Source of the DNA: DASVTR01 sp036387475
Lineage (GTDB): Bacteria; Acidobacteriota; Blastocatellia; Pyrinomonadales; Pyrinomonadaceae
Assembly (NCBI GenBank): GCA_036387475.1
Contig: DASVTR010000013.1
Location: 372,001-436,000 of the forward strand
Reading direction: 5' to 3'
Length of the DNA: 64,000 nucleotides
Notes under the pieces: model-generated
What the model saw: the letters and a program-made list of their open reading frames with translations, nothing else
Told to the model about the DNA's origin: nothing
Database searches by the model: none
Part shown: positions 18,411 through 26,942 of the stretch, piece after piece
Position numbering within the stretch: the first letter of the stretch is position 1
Layout of the letters: every line of letters begins with the position of its first letter
Position numbers and translations under genes: made by a program

Positions 18411-18503
18411 TCTTTGCGCCTTCGGTTTTATCTTTGCGCCTCCAGCGAGAACAGCCAGGTTTCTCGCAAAGGCGCAACAAAAGAAAAACTCAAGGCGCAA
18501 AGA
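18411..18503. repeat. Imperfect intergenic palindrome, type A-like (TTTGCGCC family)
   Basis: TCTTTGCGCCTT at 18411-18422 is the exact reverse complement of AAGGCGCAAAGA at 18492-18503. A second, weaker pair (CTTTGCGCCT near 18432 and AGGCGCAA near 18469) lies inside. The core word resembles the type A palindrome at 1406-1518 but is a different sequence. It fills most of the gap between the FkbM stop (18521) and the start of the next gene (18365), again on the 3' side of a gene. Confidence 0.75.
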
Positions 18504-18520
18504 ATGGCCTGAGGTTTGAA

Positions 18521-19189
18521 TCAACGCGCGTCAGCAGGCACGGCGACGAGCCAGCGATTATGTTCGAGAGGCCGCTCCTCCGGCAGTAGCGCCCGCCATG
18601 AAGCGTTGTAAATAATCTGCGTTTGATAGCCGTGCGCTTGCAGCCACTCGATACATTGCTCTTCCAATTCTTTAGAATGCGTTTCGATCAGCCAGCGCAA
18701 GTCACTAAAGCAATCGCAATCTTCAGCGCTCTGCAAGAGAGCATGCTCGCCGCCTTCAATGTCAACTTTCAGAAAAATCGGTCGCGGCAAATCTTTGACG
18801 AGTTCGGTAACGGAGATGCTCCCCTCCCCCACCCCGACGAATTTACGCACCGCCGTGAAGCGTTCATTCAACTCATAGCCGTTGGCCCGCGCGTTCAGTA
18901 TCAAGCGCTCCATCGGCTCGCCCGGCTCGCAGGCGACGACTCGCTCGGCCTTCGATTGCAAAAAGGCCATCGTGTAATAACCATCGTTTGCGCCGACATC
19001 AACCAGACTCCGGCAGGTCGGAATCAAACGGCGAAAGGCTTCGACGAGTTCGCGCTCGTCAAACCCTAAGTAGCGCTGCGATTGATTGGCAAGGTCTAGC
19101 TCCATCAGCATTCCTTTGCTGATGCCGCCGCGCAATCGGCGAAGCTGTCGGCCTTCCGTGAAGAGCAAACGTTTGATGGCTTGTTTCAT
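18521..19189 (-). CDS. FkbM family methyltransferase
   Basis: A 222-residue SAM-dependent methyltransferase of the FkbM/Methyltransf_21 type. The family pattern is clear: SLVDVGANDGYYTMAFL as motif I, RVVACEPGEPMERLI with the acidic residue that binds ribose, and PIFLKVDIEGGEHALL, the K-x-D-I-E-G signature. FkbM enzymes usually O-methylate hydroxyl groups of sugars or polyketides. It overlaps the upstream acyltransferase gene as ATGA (19186-19189), so the pair is probably translationally coupled. It is shorter than the second FkbM protein at 23915-24817 and not closely similar to it, so the two likely act on different positions. Confidence 0.88.
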   Translation of the reverse strand: MKQAIKRLLFTEGRQLRRLRGGISKGMLMELDLANQSQRYLGFDERELVEAFRRLIPTCRSLVDVGANDGYYTMAFLQSKAERVVACEPGEPMERLILNARANGYELNERFTAVRKFVGVGEGSISVTELVKDLPRPIFLKVDIEGGEHALLQSAEDCDCFSDLRWLIETHSKELEEQCIEWLQAHGYQTQIIYNASWRALLPEERPLEHNRWLVAVPADAR

Positions 19190-19764
19190 CTTGCCGTTAC
19201 CTGTTCGAGAGTTTTCCGTAGACGCGCCGGAACGCCGCTAATGACAGACCCTGCGGGAAAGCTTTTCGTCACGACCGCGCCCGCGCCGACGACGCAGTAG
19301 TCTCCTAATTCCACGTCTTTTAAGATGACGGCCTTCGCCCCGATCCAGCAGCCGTTGCCGATTCGGACGCGGCCCGCCTGCATCGGCTCAGCACCAGGCA
19401 AAACGCCGTGGCCGAAAGTATGATTAGCGTCGGTGATGTAGATGTCCGGGCCAAACATATTATCGCTTCCAATCTCGACGTAGCCGCAGGCGTCTATCAT
19501 CACGTTGCGATTGAAATAGTTGTTATCGCCAATGCGAATCCGCACGCCTTTGTAATCCGCGTCAAGCGGCCAGAGCCAGCAGCCTTCGGTGAATGCGTTG
19601 AGACTGCCAATCTCTATCTGTGCCAGACGCCGACAGCGCACCGCTTCCATCCGATTTCGCCGTCCCGATTTGAGGCCCAGACGGCGATAAGACCAAACAC
19701 GAATGCGGCTCAAAAGGCCGCGCGTCGTTCTCAACAAATGCGGCTCGAATTTTTGCAGGCTCAT
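19186..19764 (-). CDS. Left-handed beta-helix (hexapeptide) acyltransferase
   Basis: A 192-residue protein of the WbbJ/LacA-like acyltransferase group. Hexapeptide repeats run from about residue 70 to 170 (IRIGDNNYFNRNVMIDACG, VEIGSDNMFGPDIYI, GRVRIGNGCWIGAKAVILK, VELGDYCVVGAGAVVTKSF), ending with the family closing motif GSVISGVPARLR. The TDANHTFG segment supplies the catalytic histidine. It should acetylate a sugar hydroxyl using acetyl-CoA. The ATG at 19764 overlaps the stop of the upstream GT2 gene (tcat, ATGA on the minus strand); a longer reading frame to 19944 would lie inside the GT2 gene and is rejected. Confidence 0.9.
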   Translation of the reverse strand: MSLQKFEPHLLRTTRGLLSRIRVWSYRRLGLKSGRRNRMEAVRCRRLAQIEIGSLNAFTEGCWLWPLDADYKGVRIRIGDNNYFNRNVMIDACGYVEIGSDNMFGPDIYITDANHTFGHGVLPGAEPMQAGRVRIGNGCWIGAKAVILKDVELGDYCVVGAGAVVTKSFPAGSVISGVPARLRKTLEQVTAR

Positions 19765-20612
19765 ACTTGCGCGCGTGAACGTCGCAGAAATTCCCGAAAG
19801 GCCAAGGGGCTGACAGGCTCTCGCGTCGGCGCGAGTTTCCTCATCGAACGAAAGAAAAGAAACATCCCCTGCACGCACGACTGCACGAATCCATGACGGA
19901 CGGCAAACTTGAGATGGCTGAAAATTTTTCCCGGTATCAGCCACAGCACCATCGGATACGGACAGCGACGAAACGCAAAGACGAAATCATTGCAGACTCC
20001 CGAACGATGCTGCGCCGGAAGATCACGCGAGAGCATGGCCTTGTCGTGCCAGACGTGCAGACCGGGCGTATACAGAATCTCGTAGCCGCGATCAAGAAGC
20101 TGCACGCACAAATCTTTTTCCTCGCCGCCGTAGAAGCCCGGACTCGGCGTGTAGTAGCCGATTTCGCGCGCGGCTGAGAGCCGTAAGAGGTGGCCGCAGC
20201 CGATATAGGTGTGTGTCGCATAGGGCGCTGCACGTTCTACGGGTGTGGGTCGGTCAGGCGAAAGAATATCGTAGGCCAGCGCGGCAACTTCCGGTCGCTC
20301 CCGTAGCAGCTTAACGCCTAGAGAAATTTCATCGCCTTTGATAAACCAGGCGTCGTCGTCGAGGCTGAAGTAAAATTCCGCGTCCGTCTCGCTCATCAAC
20401 TGATTGCGCGCGGGCAAATATCCCTGCTTCTCTTCGACGCGATACCAGCGCACCTGCGGGAAACGCTTTTGCAACTCAAGCGTGCCGTCTGTCGAAGCAT
20501 CGTCAAAGACAGCCACTTCCTTATCAGCGTAGTCCTGAGCAAGCGCCGACTCAATCGCTTGAGGAAGAATAGCGGCGCGATTGTGCGTTGTAATTCCGAT
20601 TAAAACTTTCAT
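19761..20612 (-). CDS. Glycosyltransferase family 2
   Basis: A 283-residue GT-A glycosyltransferase. LIGITTHNRAAILPQAI starts the fold; VAVFDDASTDGTLEL, EKQGYLPARNQLM and FYFSLDDDAWFI provide the nucleotide-sugar site. GFYGGEEKDLCVQLLDRGYE near residue 165 is the usual acceptor/catalytic-base segment, with E-E-K-D in the ED position. The tail after 230 is hydrophobic and basic and may associate with the membrane. The start overlaps the upstream tandem GT2 gene as ATGA (20609-20612). Confidence 0.9.
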   Translation of the reverse strand: MKVLIGITTHNRAAILPQAIESALAQDYADKEVAVFDDASTDGTLELQKRFPQVRWYRVEEKQGYLPARNQLMSETDAEFYFSLDDDAWFIKGDEISLGVKLLRERPEVAALAYDILSPDRPTPVERAAPYATHTYIGCGHLLRLSAAREIGYYTPSPGFYGGEEKDLCVQLLDRGYEILYTPGLHVWHDKAMLSRDLPAQHRSGVCNDFVFAFRRCPYPMVLWLIPGKIFSHLKFAVRHGFVQSCVQGMFLFFRSMRKLAPTREPVSPLAFREFLRRSRAQV

Positions 20613-22585
20613 GAGGAAGATTGTGAAACGGGCTGCTGCTGTTGCCGCGAATTGTTCGTCAAGACAGATGGAATGGCCGTCAGCTTGCCGAGCACGACGG
20701 CGGGTAGAGCGACCCAGCCGCGCGGGCTGACTAATCCGCTGGCAGCGAAGAAAGTTTCAAGCAGAAGAAGCTTAGCGTAATCCGAGAGGCCGCGACGACC
20801 GAGCACTTGCGTCATCACGTAATGGCGATTGACGAGTTCCATCTTCGCCATCGCGATGGTGCTGTTCTTGTATTCACCGGGCTGCGTATCGTGGAAAATA
20901 CGCGCGTGCCGCGCATTCGCCAGTTTCCACTTGCGCCCGATTGTCAAAGAGAGCGCGACATCCTCAAGATAAGAATAGCCCTTGAAGTGTGGCGAAAAGA
21001 GAGGCTCAGGCAGCGCCGTCTTGCGATAGAGCGTGCAGGTCGTATTCAGCCATTCGACCGGCACGCAATCCGGCAATCCTTCGTTATCCTCCGGCAGCAA
21101 GTTGAACGCTGGGCCAATGCACATCCCCGCGTAAGACTCTCGCGCGCTGCCGTGCAGCAGGCGAAAGACCGTGCGGCTGACGCGGCCCGGCGGAAAGTAT
21201 CGCTGGTTCGTTATCATCGCGTTGACGCCGCCCAGATGCTCGTCTGTTTGTAGTGCTTCCCAGAGATGCTTGAGGCAATCTTCCTCAAAGACCACATCGT
21301 CGTCTAAGAACCAAACGAAGTCATGCGTCGCCGAAGCGACAGCCTGAATGCGTTGCGCCGCCGCGCCGGTTTCCGTCGCCCTTTGATAAATTATTTTCGT
21401 TAAGAGGCCGGGGATTTTCGTTTCGCAGAGTTGCTTCGTTTCGTCTGACTGCGAAGCGTCAACGACAATCATCTCGGCTGGCTGGAAGGCTTGCTGGGTC
21501 AGGCTTTCCAGCATACGGCCCAACGGAACTCTGCGGTTAAGCGTCGGGACGAGAGCCGAAACAGGCAAGACGCTTGCCGGGACAAAAGAGGTTTTCTGCT
21601 TGCGCCGTGCCTCGACCAGAGTTGTCTCAGGCGGATATTTGGCCGTCAACAGCACTGGGATAGCCTTTGCTTTTCCGATGAGCACGCGCGGCAGCGCCAG
21701 CCATTCCTTCGCAGATTTGAGCACCGCCACGATGCCGAACGCTTCTATCAGCGCCATCTTAAAATGGTCTGTGAACCGGCGGCGGTTGAGCAAATTCGTC
21801 ATCAGGTAGTGGCGATTGATGAGCGCGATTTTGGCGGCTTCGGAGATGTTGGCTTTGTGAATACCGGGCTGGCTATCGTGGAAGATACGCGCGGTACGCG
21901 CGTTAGCCAGCTTCCAGTTTCCCCTGACGCGCAAAGAGAGCGCCAAATCTTCCTGCGGAAAAGCCGGAATCCGCAGAGAGCCTTTGACGTGATGCGAGAT
22001 GAACGGAGGATTCGGCAGCGCTTCACGGCGATAGAGCGTGCAGGTCGTATTGAGCCACTCGACTTCCACGACCAACGGCAGATTCTCCCCTTCTTCCGGC
22101 AGCAGGTTCACGGCTGGGCCAATGCACAGACCGGCGTATGAATCAAGTCTCTGCCCGTTGAGGATGCGAAAGAGCGTGCGGCTAACGCGGCCCGGCGACA
22201 GATACCTCTGGTTTGTAATCAGGGCGTTGACGCCGCCAATCGCCGCGTCGCTTTGCATGGCCTCCCACAGTCGGCGCACGCATTCCGCCTCAAGCACAAT
22301 GTCGTCATCAAGAAACAGGATTAAATCCTGCGTCACATACGACATCGCCTGATTCCGCTGCTCGACCGCTCCGGCCACGCGCGCCCTGTAATACAGGATG
22401 CGGCTCTCAAGGCCGGGAATCTTCATGCGGCACAACGCTTCCGTTTCATCAGAATCCGAAGCGTCAACTATGATGATCTCAACGGGCTGCGCTGACTGCT
22501 CGGCCAGACTGCGAAACACTCTTTCCAGCGGCGCGCGTCGATTGCGCGTCGGAATCAGACCGGAGATGGGAAGTATTTCAGGCAT
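20609..22585 (-). CDS. Tandem-duplicated GT2 glycosyltransferase (two GT-A domains in one chain)
   Basis: About 658 residues containing two consecutive GT2 domains of roughly 320 residues. Domain 1 starts LPISGLIPTRNRRAPLERVF and domain 2, near residue 345, starts LPVSALVPTLNRRVPLGRML. Both repeat the landmarks in the same order: IIVDASDSDET / VVDASQSDET, LILFLDDDIVLEAECV / FVWFLDDDVVFEEDCL, GGVNALITNQRYLSPGRVSR / GGVNAMITNQRYFPPGRVSR, VEWLNTTCTLYRREALP / VEWLNTTCTLYRKTALP. By eye well over half of positions agree, so this is an in-frame gene duplication. Both copies keep their DxD motifs and may both be active. ATG at 22585 is preferred over a TTG two codons upstream. Confidence 0.9.
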   Translation of the reverse strand: MPEILPISGLIPTRNRRAPLERVFRSLAEQSAQPVEIIIVDASDSDETEALCRMKIPGLESRILYYRARVAGAVEQRNQAMSYVTQDLILFLDDDIVLEAECVRRLWEAMQSDAAIGGVNALITNQRYLSPGRVSRTLFRILNGQRLDSYAGLCIGPAVNLLPEEGENLPLVVEVEWLNTTCTLYRREALPNPPFISHHVKGSLRIPAFPQEDLALSLRVRGNWKLANARTARIFHDSQPGIHKANISEAAKIALINRHYLMTNLLNRRRFTDHFKMALIEAFGIVAVLKSAKEWLALPRVLIGKAKAIPVLLTAKYPPETTLVEARRKQKTSFVPASVLPVSALVPTLNRRVPLGRMLESLTQQAFQPAEMIVVDASQSDETKQLCETKIPGLLTKIIYQRATETGAAAQRIQAVASATHDFVWFLDDDVVFEEDCLKHLWEALQTDEHLGGVNAMITNQRYFPPGRVSRTVFRLLHGSARESYAGMCIGPAFNLLPEDNEGLPDCVPVEWLNTTCTLYRKTALPEPLFSPHFKGYSYLEDVALSLTIGRKWKLANARHARIFHDTQPGEYKNSTIAMAKMELVNRHYVMTQVLGRRGLSDYAKLLLLETFFAASGLVSPRGWVALPAVVLGKLTAIPSVLTNNSRQQQQPVSQSSS

Positions 22586-22590
22586 AACCA

Positions 22591-22664
22591 AACGATGAAC
22601 GAGGAACGATGAAGGATGAATGATAGATAAGCTCTTAATAGTTCATCGTTCCTCGCTCATCGTT
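22591..22664. repeat. Intergenic palindrome, type B (GATGAACGAGGAACG family)
   Basis: Arms of 23 bases, 22591-22613 and 22642-22664, are reverse complements with one mismatch, enclosing a 28-base spacer. The core word is GATGAACGAGGAACGATG. The right arm reaches the stop codon (22664-22666) of the CgeB-like gene. The left arm lies just upstream of the tandem GT2 start, so the element fills the intergenic gap. It is unrelated in sequence to the type A palindromes but similar in architecture. Confidence 0.85.
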
Positions 22665-23890
22665 CATCCTTTCTTGAGTCCTAGAGCGCTAAAGAGTTGC
22701 TCGAAGCGACGTTGCCAGGTGTGGTCGCGGCGGGCGCGATGAAAGCCTGCGGCGCGCAAGCTTTCGGCTTGCTGCGGGTGCGCTAGATAGTATTTCGTCT
22801 TCTCGATTAACTCTTCCGTGTTGCGGTAAACGTCAATCTCTCTGCCCGGCTCGTAGAATTCCAAGATTTCATCCGAATAGCCGGTCAGGTAGCAGGTACG
22901 ACACATCGGCGCTTCAAAATCGCGCAGGCGGACGTGTGGGATAAGCTCGGAGCCGGGACGAGAGTCGGCCCAGACGTTGCTGAAGTTAAGGATGACTTCA
23001 TAGCGTGCAAACGTCTCGCTCAAGTCTCCGGCCATGCCTCGTGCGCTCGTCGCCAGCAAAGGCTCAATGGCACGCCTCTCTGTGCGGTTGCGCACTTGAT
23101 TGATCGTCCGCCGCGTTCCACCGAAGACCCCGTGCCGACCCAGATTTTGCAGCGTCGTGTAGGCATAGCTTCTCAAGCCACCGGGCTTTTTCAGCTTCCG
23201 CCCCAGATACTCGCTCTGAATCTCGATGGGCAACTCTTTCCTGCCATTGCTGGAATTATTAATTATCCACCCGCTGCCGTAAGTATCCAACGGCACACCT
23301 TCCTTGATGAGGGCGGCGAGATGGCGGTCGCGGTCTGCGTAGCGCTGCCCGACGAAGCAGGCTCTAGCCTCTCTTGGGATGTGGGCCAACGGACGATAGA
23401 CGTCAGGGTCAGCGCCCATCTGTACCCAAACGGGGCGAGCGCCCGCTTTCAAGTAAGACGTGCGCGCCTCTTTTTCTGTATGCCACGAATGGTTCACGCT
23501 CCCGGCAATCTCGGCCACAAGGTCGAACTGATGAATACTGTTGCAATAGAAATTGACGGTCGGGATGCCGAGGCGGTGTATTTCGTCAAAACCTTCTGGC
23601 GCGAAATGCGAATTGTAGAAATAGCTGAGAAAGAGGTCTACGGGTTGCTCGCGGTGTGCGCGCCGGACTTCTTCGATAATTTTTTCGGTGATTGAGGCGC
23701 GCGCCGCTTGCTCCTGCGGGGTAAACCCATGCGCGACGTACATGAAGTGGCTGGTGGGCAGCAGGTCTGTTTGAGATTCGACGATCTCGTGGCCCAATTG
23801 CCTGAGGGCAGGATAGAAATTCCCGCTCCATAATCCGCCGTAATAAAATTTCGGATCAGTGGAATGTCGAACTGCCGTAAAAATCCGCAT
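22664..23890 (-). CDS. CgeB-like glycosyltransferase
   Basis: A 408-residue GT-B protein of the CgeB/Glyco_trans_1_2 type. The N-terminal half (MRIFTAVRHSTDPKFYYGGL; VDLFLSYFYNSHFAPEGFDE; IPTVNFYCNSIHQFDLVAEI) is characteristic of the group related to DUF3880. The C-terminal part carries the Glyco_trans_1_2 pattern: PHVRLRDFEAPMCRTCYLTG, DEILEFYEPGREIDVYRN, then a histidine-rich helix ending in W-Q-R-R-F. These proteins occur in spore-surface and polysaccharide loci and are presumed sugar transferases. The donor is unknown. The gene ends inside a palindromic repeat. Confidence 0.82.
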   Translation of the reverse strand: MRIFTAVRHSTDPKFYYGGLWSGNFYPALRQLGHEIVESQTDLLPTSHFMYVAHGFTPQEQAARASITEKIIEEVRRAHREQPVDLFLSYFYNSHFAPEGFDEIHRLGIPTVNFYCNSIHQFDLVAEIAGSVNHSWHTEKEARTSYLKAGARPVWVQMGADPDVYRPLAHIPREARACFVGQRYADRDRHLAALIKEGVPLDTYGSGWIINNSSNGRKELPIEIQSEYLGRKLKKPGGLRSYAYTTLQNLGRHGVFGGTRRTINQVRNRTERRAIEPLLATSARGMAGDLSETFARYEVILNFSNVWADSRPGSELIPHVRLRDFEAPMCRTCYLTGYSDEILEFYEPGREIDVYRNTEELIEKTKYYLAHPQQAESLRAAGFHRARRDHTWQRRFEQLFSALGLKKG

Positions 23891-23914
23891 CAGTAAAACT
23901 TTGAAAGTGGTTAA

Positions 23915-24817
23915 CTACGACTGTGAGCGCAAAGCATGAAGCATTGACGTTAATCGCTCATCCGGCATCATCACGACGTTGACGAAAGGACGTTGCCACG
24001 TATCATCGCAGACATTAATTAGCTTCAATGTCTGCGGGTCGAAGAGGCGTAAAGAATAATCGAATTTTCGCGCTAGCTCTTTCAGGTCTCGATGCGTTAC
24101 GCCGAAGCTGGCCCACGTCTTAACGCCGTACTCAGTAATTATCAAAGGCCGCAATGTTGACAGAAGACTGGGCGCGGAGCGCAGCACGTCCAACTCGCCG
24201 CCCTCTATGTCGATCTTCACCAAGTCAACCTTCTTGAGCGCCAACTCGCACACGACTTCATCCAGCGTTCGAGCCGAGACCTTGAATGAATGATCGGCAT
24301 GTCCTTCGACCAGCCCGTCGGCGCGCAGGCTGGAATACACGTCCCAATCTCGTGGCATGAAGAGTTCCACTTCTCCCGTCTGCGAAGTCAGAGCGCAATG
24401 AACGGGAGTCCCGAAATGATTCGCCAGCAGATTTCGTTCGAGTAGCTTGAACGTTCGTGGATTGGCTTCGATGGCGACGACCACGCCACTTTTTCCGACC
24501 AGCGCACCGGCCTGAATGGAGAAATAGCCGACGTTTGCGCCGCAGTCTATGAACGTGTCGCCGGGGCGCAAGGCGTACTGTAGAAAGGAGCGCACATCCG
24601 GTTCATAGTGCTCCACGTCGGGCCAGAACATTCCCGTAAAAGCGTGCTTGTGGTCGAGCAGCAGCGTTCCGCCGCTCGGTAGATGATAGGCGAGCGGAGC
24701 GCCGGGCTTGAGCGACCAGTACAACTGCCCGTAGCAATTGCGCGCGACCATGCGCATGCTCTGCGCCGCCGCCGGAGTATCAGTCACACATTTTTTAAGA
24801 AAGCGAAGCAGGTTCAA
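23915..24817 (-). CDS. FkbM family methyltransferase
   Basis: A 300-residue methyltransferase of the FkbM family: FIDCGANVGYFSIQAG as motif I, VVAIEANPRTFKLLERNL, and KVDLVKIDIEGGELDVLRS with the signature K-I-D-I-E-G. It probably O-methylates a sugar. The start is uncertain: the frame opens with TTG at 24817, 3 bases after the upstream stop, and an ATG twenty codons later (24757, MRMVAR) is an alternative. The close spacing favours coupled translation from the TTG. A second FkbM gene lies at 18521-19189. Confidence 0.87.
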   Translation of the reverse strand: MNLLRFLKKCVTDTPAAAQSMRMVARNCYGQLYWSLKPGAPLAYHLPSGGTLLLDHKHAFTGMFWPDVEHYEPDVRSFLQYALRPGDTFIDCGANVGYFSIQAGALVGKSGVVVAIEANPRTFKLLERNLLANHFGTPVHCALTSQTGEVELFMPRDWDVYSSLRADGLVEGHADHSFKVSARTLDEVVCELALKKVDLVKIDIEGGELDVLRSAPSLLSTLRPLIITEYGVKTWASFGVTHRDLKELARKFDYSLRLFDPQTLKLINVCDDTWQRPFVNVVMMPDERLTSMLHALRSQS

Positions 24818-24820
24818 GTA

Positions 24821-25588
24821 TCAAGCCTTGATAAAGCGATAGAGGCCGCAGCTAAAGTTGGCCCTTGCAAAATCCGCTGGCGCAACCCCTTCCCTGAATT
24901 CACCGGCATCATCAACGGCCTTAAATTCGACCAGCTTTAGCGCGGGCAATAACTCAACAGGTTTTTCTGGATGCCAGACGCGATGCGCGTTAAAGCAGAC
25001 GCGTTCTCTCCCGATGGGCATACTGAAAAGCAACTGCCCGCCTCGCGCCAGCACGCGCGATAATTCTCGCAAAGCTTTCGTCGTTCCTTCGGGGTCTAGC
25101 TCGTCGCCGAATCTTCCCAAACCGACGTGCTCTGCAACATGCAGGCACGAAAGAGAGCGAAGGCTTTCGTCTTCCAATGGCAAATCTAAAATACTGCCCT
25201 GTCGAAACTCAAAGCGCGGCAGATTGATGTTCGGCGGGCGAATATCGTAAGAGACGACAGGGCAAATGGCGGTCGCCTGCCCGACAAAGCCGTCATAACG
25301 CGAGCCGACATCATGATGAATCTCAGGCTTAAGCTCGGCCAGACGCGTCAGCGCCCAGATGTCTTGATAAAAATAGTGGCCGCGACCCGTTTGAGTAATC
25401 GGAGTCTTATCAAAAAAGTTTGGGTGCAACTCTTCAACTGGCGCTTCGCCGTTCATTGCAATAAATCGTCTGCGCTCTTTCAGGAATTGCACGTACAAAC
25501 CCGGAAGCCTGATTAAATCTCTGCCCGACGTATTAACAGCAGGTTGGCCCAAGCGCCACAGGCCGCGAAGCCACTTATTTCTTAACAA
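24821..25588 (-). CDS. DUF268 domain protein (methyltransferase-like)
   Basis: A 255-residue protein matching the pattern I remember for DUF268 (PF03269): YFYQDIWALTRLAELKPEIH, HHDVGSRYDGFVGQATAICP, VSYDIRPPNINLPRFEFRQG, and SLSCLHVAEHVGLGRFGDEL. The arrangement resembles a class I methyltransferase, with D-V-G-S-R in the place of motif I and RVLARGGQLLFSMPIG as the post-core strand, but the family has no established reaction that I know of. It sits between a Wzt-like ATPase and an FkbM gene, so a glycan-modifying methyltransferase is a reasonable inference. The start appears to be TTG (25588). Confidence 0.75.
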   Translation of the reverse strand: MLRNKWLRGLWRLGQPAVNTSGRDLIRLPGLYVQFLKERRRFIAMNGEAPVEELHPNFFDKTPITQTGRGHYFYQDIWALTRLAELKPEIHHDVGSRYDGFVGQATAICPVVSYDIRPPNINLPRFEFRQGSILDLPLEDESLRSLSCLHVAEHVGLGRFGDELDPEGTTKALRELSRVLARGGQLLFSMPIGRERVCFNAHRVWHPEKPVELLPALKLVEFKAVDDAGEFREGVAPADFARANFSCGLYRFIKA

Positions 25589-25607
25589 GAACGTTCACCC
25601 GACGCTT

Positions 25608-26885
25608 TCAGGAAACCCAGTTGAAAATCGGCGCGATGACGCCGGGGCGGCTGCTGCCGTTTAGCGTATTCCAGAAGGGCGAGACGCCGTGGTCTAAAAT
25701 CACTTCAAAACGAACGGTCGTATCCAGATTCACAATCCAGTACATGTTGTGCAGGCCAATCTTCGGGCAGACGTAATAAAGCCCGGCGTTCAACAGCCCG
25801 CGCGGAATCGTGCAGCACCACTTGTTTTTCCCAAACTGCACTTCCGGCCAGCTTTCCGGCGGCAAATCTGTTTGATAACTGCGCGCGACCACTACGCCTT
25901 CAGAGTTAACCACGTCAAAGCCTATACACAGCGCAGAGTGGCGCATGCGCGCGACAAACTCCATCTCGACGCTCAAGTCTTCGCTGCTGGAATAGACTCC
26001 GGCAGCGGAATTTTCCGTATAGACGCGCAGAGAGGTCAGCTTGATTTCATCATTTCCGGGCGCATCCTGTTCGGGCCAACTAATCTCGCTCGCCATTTCG
26101 GAGATACTCGCCAGATAACGCGAGACGACCGCTTTGGCGTTGTCAGCGGCTATCAAATGCCCCGCCTCAATCAGTAAAGCGCGCGGACAGAGAGACTGAA
26201 CAGCCTGCATGTTATGACTGACGAAGAGAACTGTCCGGCCCTGCTTCGCTACGTCTCCCATCTTCCCCAAACATTTTTTCTGAAACGCCGCATCGCCAAC
26301 GGCGAGCACTTCGTCAATGACGAGGATTTCCGGCTCAAGATGCGCCGCCACAGCGAAGGCCAGGCGCACATACATCCCAGACGAATATCGCTTGACGGGA
26401 GTGTCTATGAATTCTTCGACCTCTGCGAAGGCCACTATCTCATCAAACTTACGTTCAATCTCAGCCTTCTTCATCCCAAGGATTGAGCCGTTGAGATAAA
26501 TATTTTCGCGGCCCGTCAACTCCGGGTGAAAGCCCGTGCCGACTTCGAGTAAGCTTCCGACGCGCCCGTGAATCTCAACCATTCCTTCGGTCGGTTTTGT
26601 GATGCGCGAGAGAATCTTTAAGAGCGTTGACTTGCCTGCGCCGTTGCGACCGATGATGCCGACTACTTCCCCGCGCTCAACCTCGAAAGAGACTTCGCGC
26701 AGCGCCCACATCGTATTAAACGCGTTTCCATTCTTCGCACCCTTGCTTTGAAAAGCCGAGCGCACGAAGCGAAAGGGCGCAGCGAGCGTATCCGTCAGAG
26801 TGTCGCGCAGAGCCTTATAGCCTTGCCGCTGCCCTATGCGGTATCGCTTGCCGAGGCTTTCGCAGCGAATGGCAATATCACTCAT
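25608..26885 (-). CDS. Polysaccharide ABC transporter ATP-binding protein, second Wzt-like
   Basis: A 425-residue ATPase of the Wzt/TagH group. Walker A is GRNGAGKST (79-87). The signature region is KRYSSGMYVRLAFAVAAH, followed by Walker B EILVIDEVLAVGD and the H-loop FVSHN. After about residue 245 comes a C-terminal beta-rich domain (about 270-425) of the kind that binds the glycan in Wzt proteins. By eye, its first 240 residues are about three-quarters identical and nearly gap-free with the Wzt at 28483-29751, but the C-terminal domains differ. No permease gene adjoins it, so it may share the single Wzm encoded upstream. Confidence 0.9.
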   Translation of the reverse strand: MSDIAIRCESLGKRYRIGQRQGYKALRDTLTDTLAAPFRFVRSAFQSKGAKNGNAFNTMWALREVSFEVERGEVVGIIGRNGAGKSTLLKILSRITKPTEGMVEIHGRVGSLLEVGTGFHPELTGRENIYLNGSILGMKKAEIERKFDEIVAFAEVEEFIDTPVKRYSSGMYVRLAFAVAAHLEPEILVIDEVLAVGDAAFQKKCLGKMGDVAKQGRTVLFVSHNMQAVQSLCPRALLIEAGHLIAADNAKAVVSRYLASISEMASEISWPEQDAPGNDEIKLTSLRVYTENSAAGVYSSSEDLSVEMEFVARMRHSALCIGFDVVNSEGVVVARSYQTDLPPESWPEVQFGKNKWCCTIPRGLLNAGLYYVCPKIGLHNMYWIVNLDTTVRFEVILDHGVSPFWNTLNGSSRPGVIAPIFNWVS

Positions 26886-26942
26886 ACGTCAAAGCAAACT
26901 GAAAGATTGAATGAAGGCGTCGGAGAGTTCTAACTTGATAGC

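Noticed and set aside
22934..23695. 253-codon open frame on the plus strand
   Set aside because: It is the antisense shadow of the CgeB-like gene; no recognisable domain.
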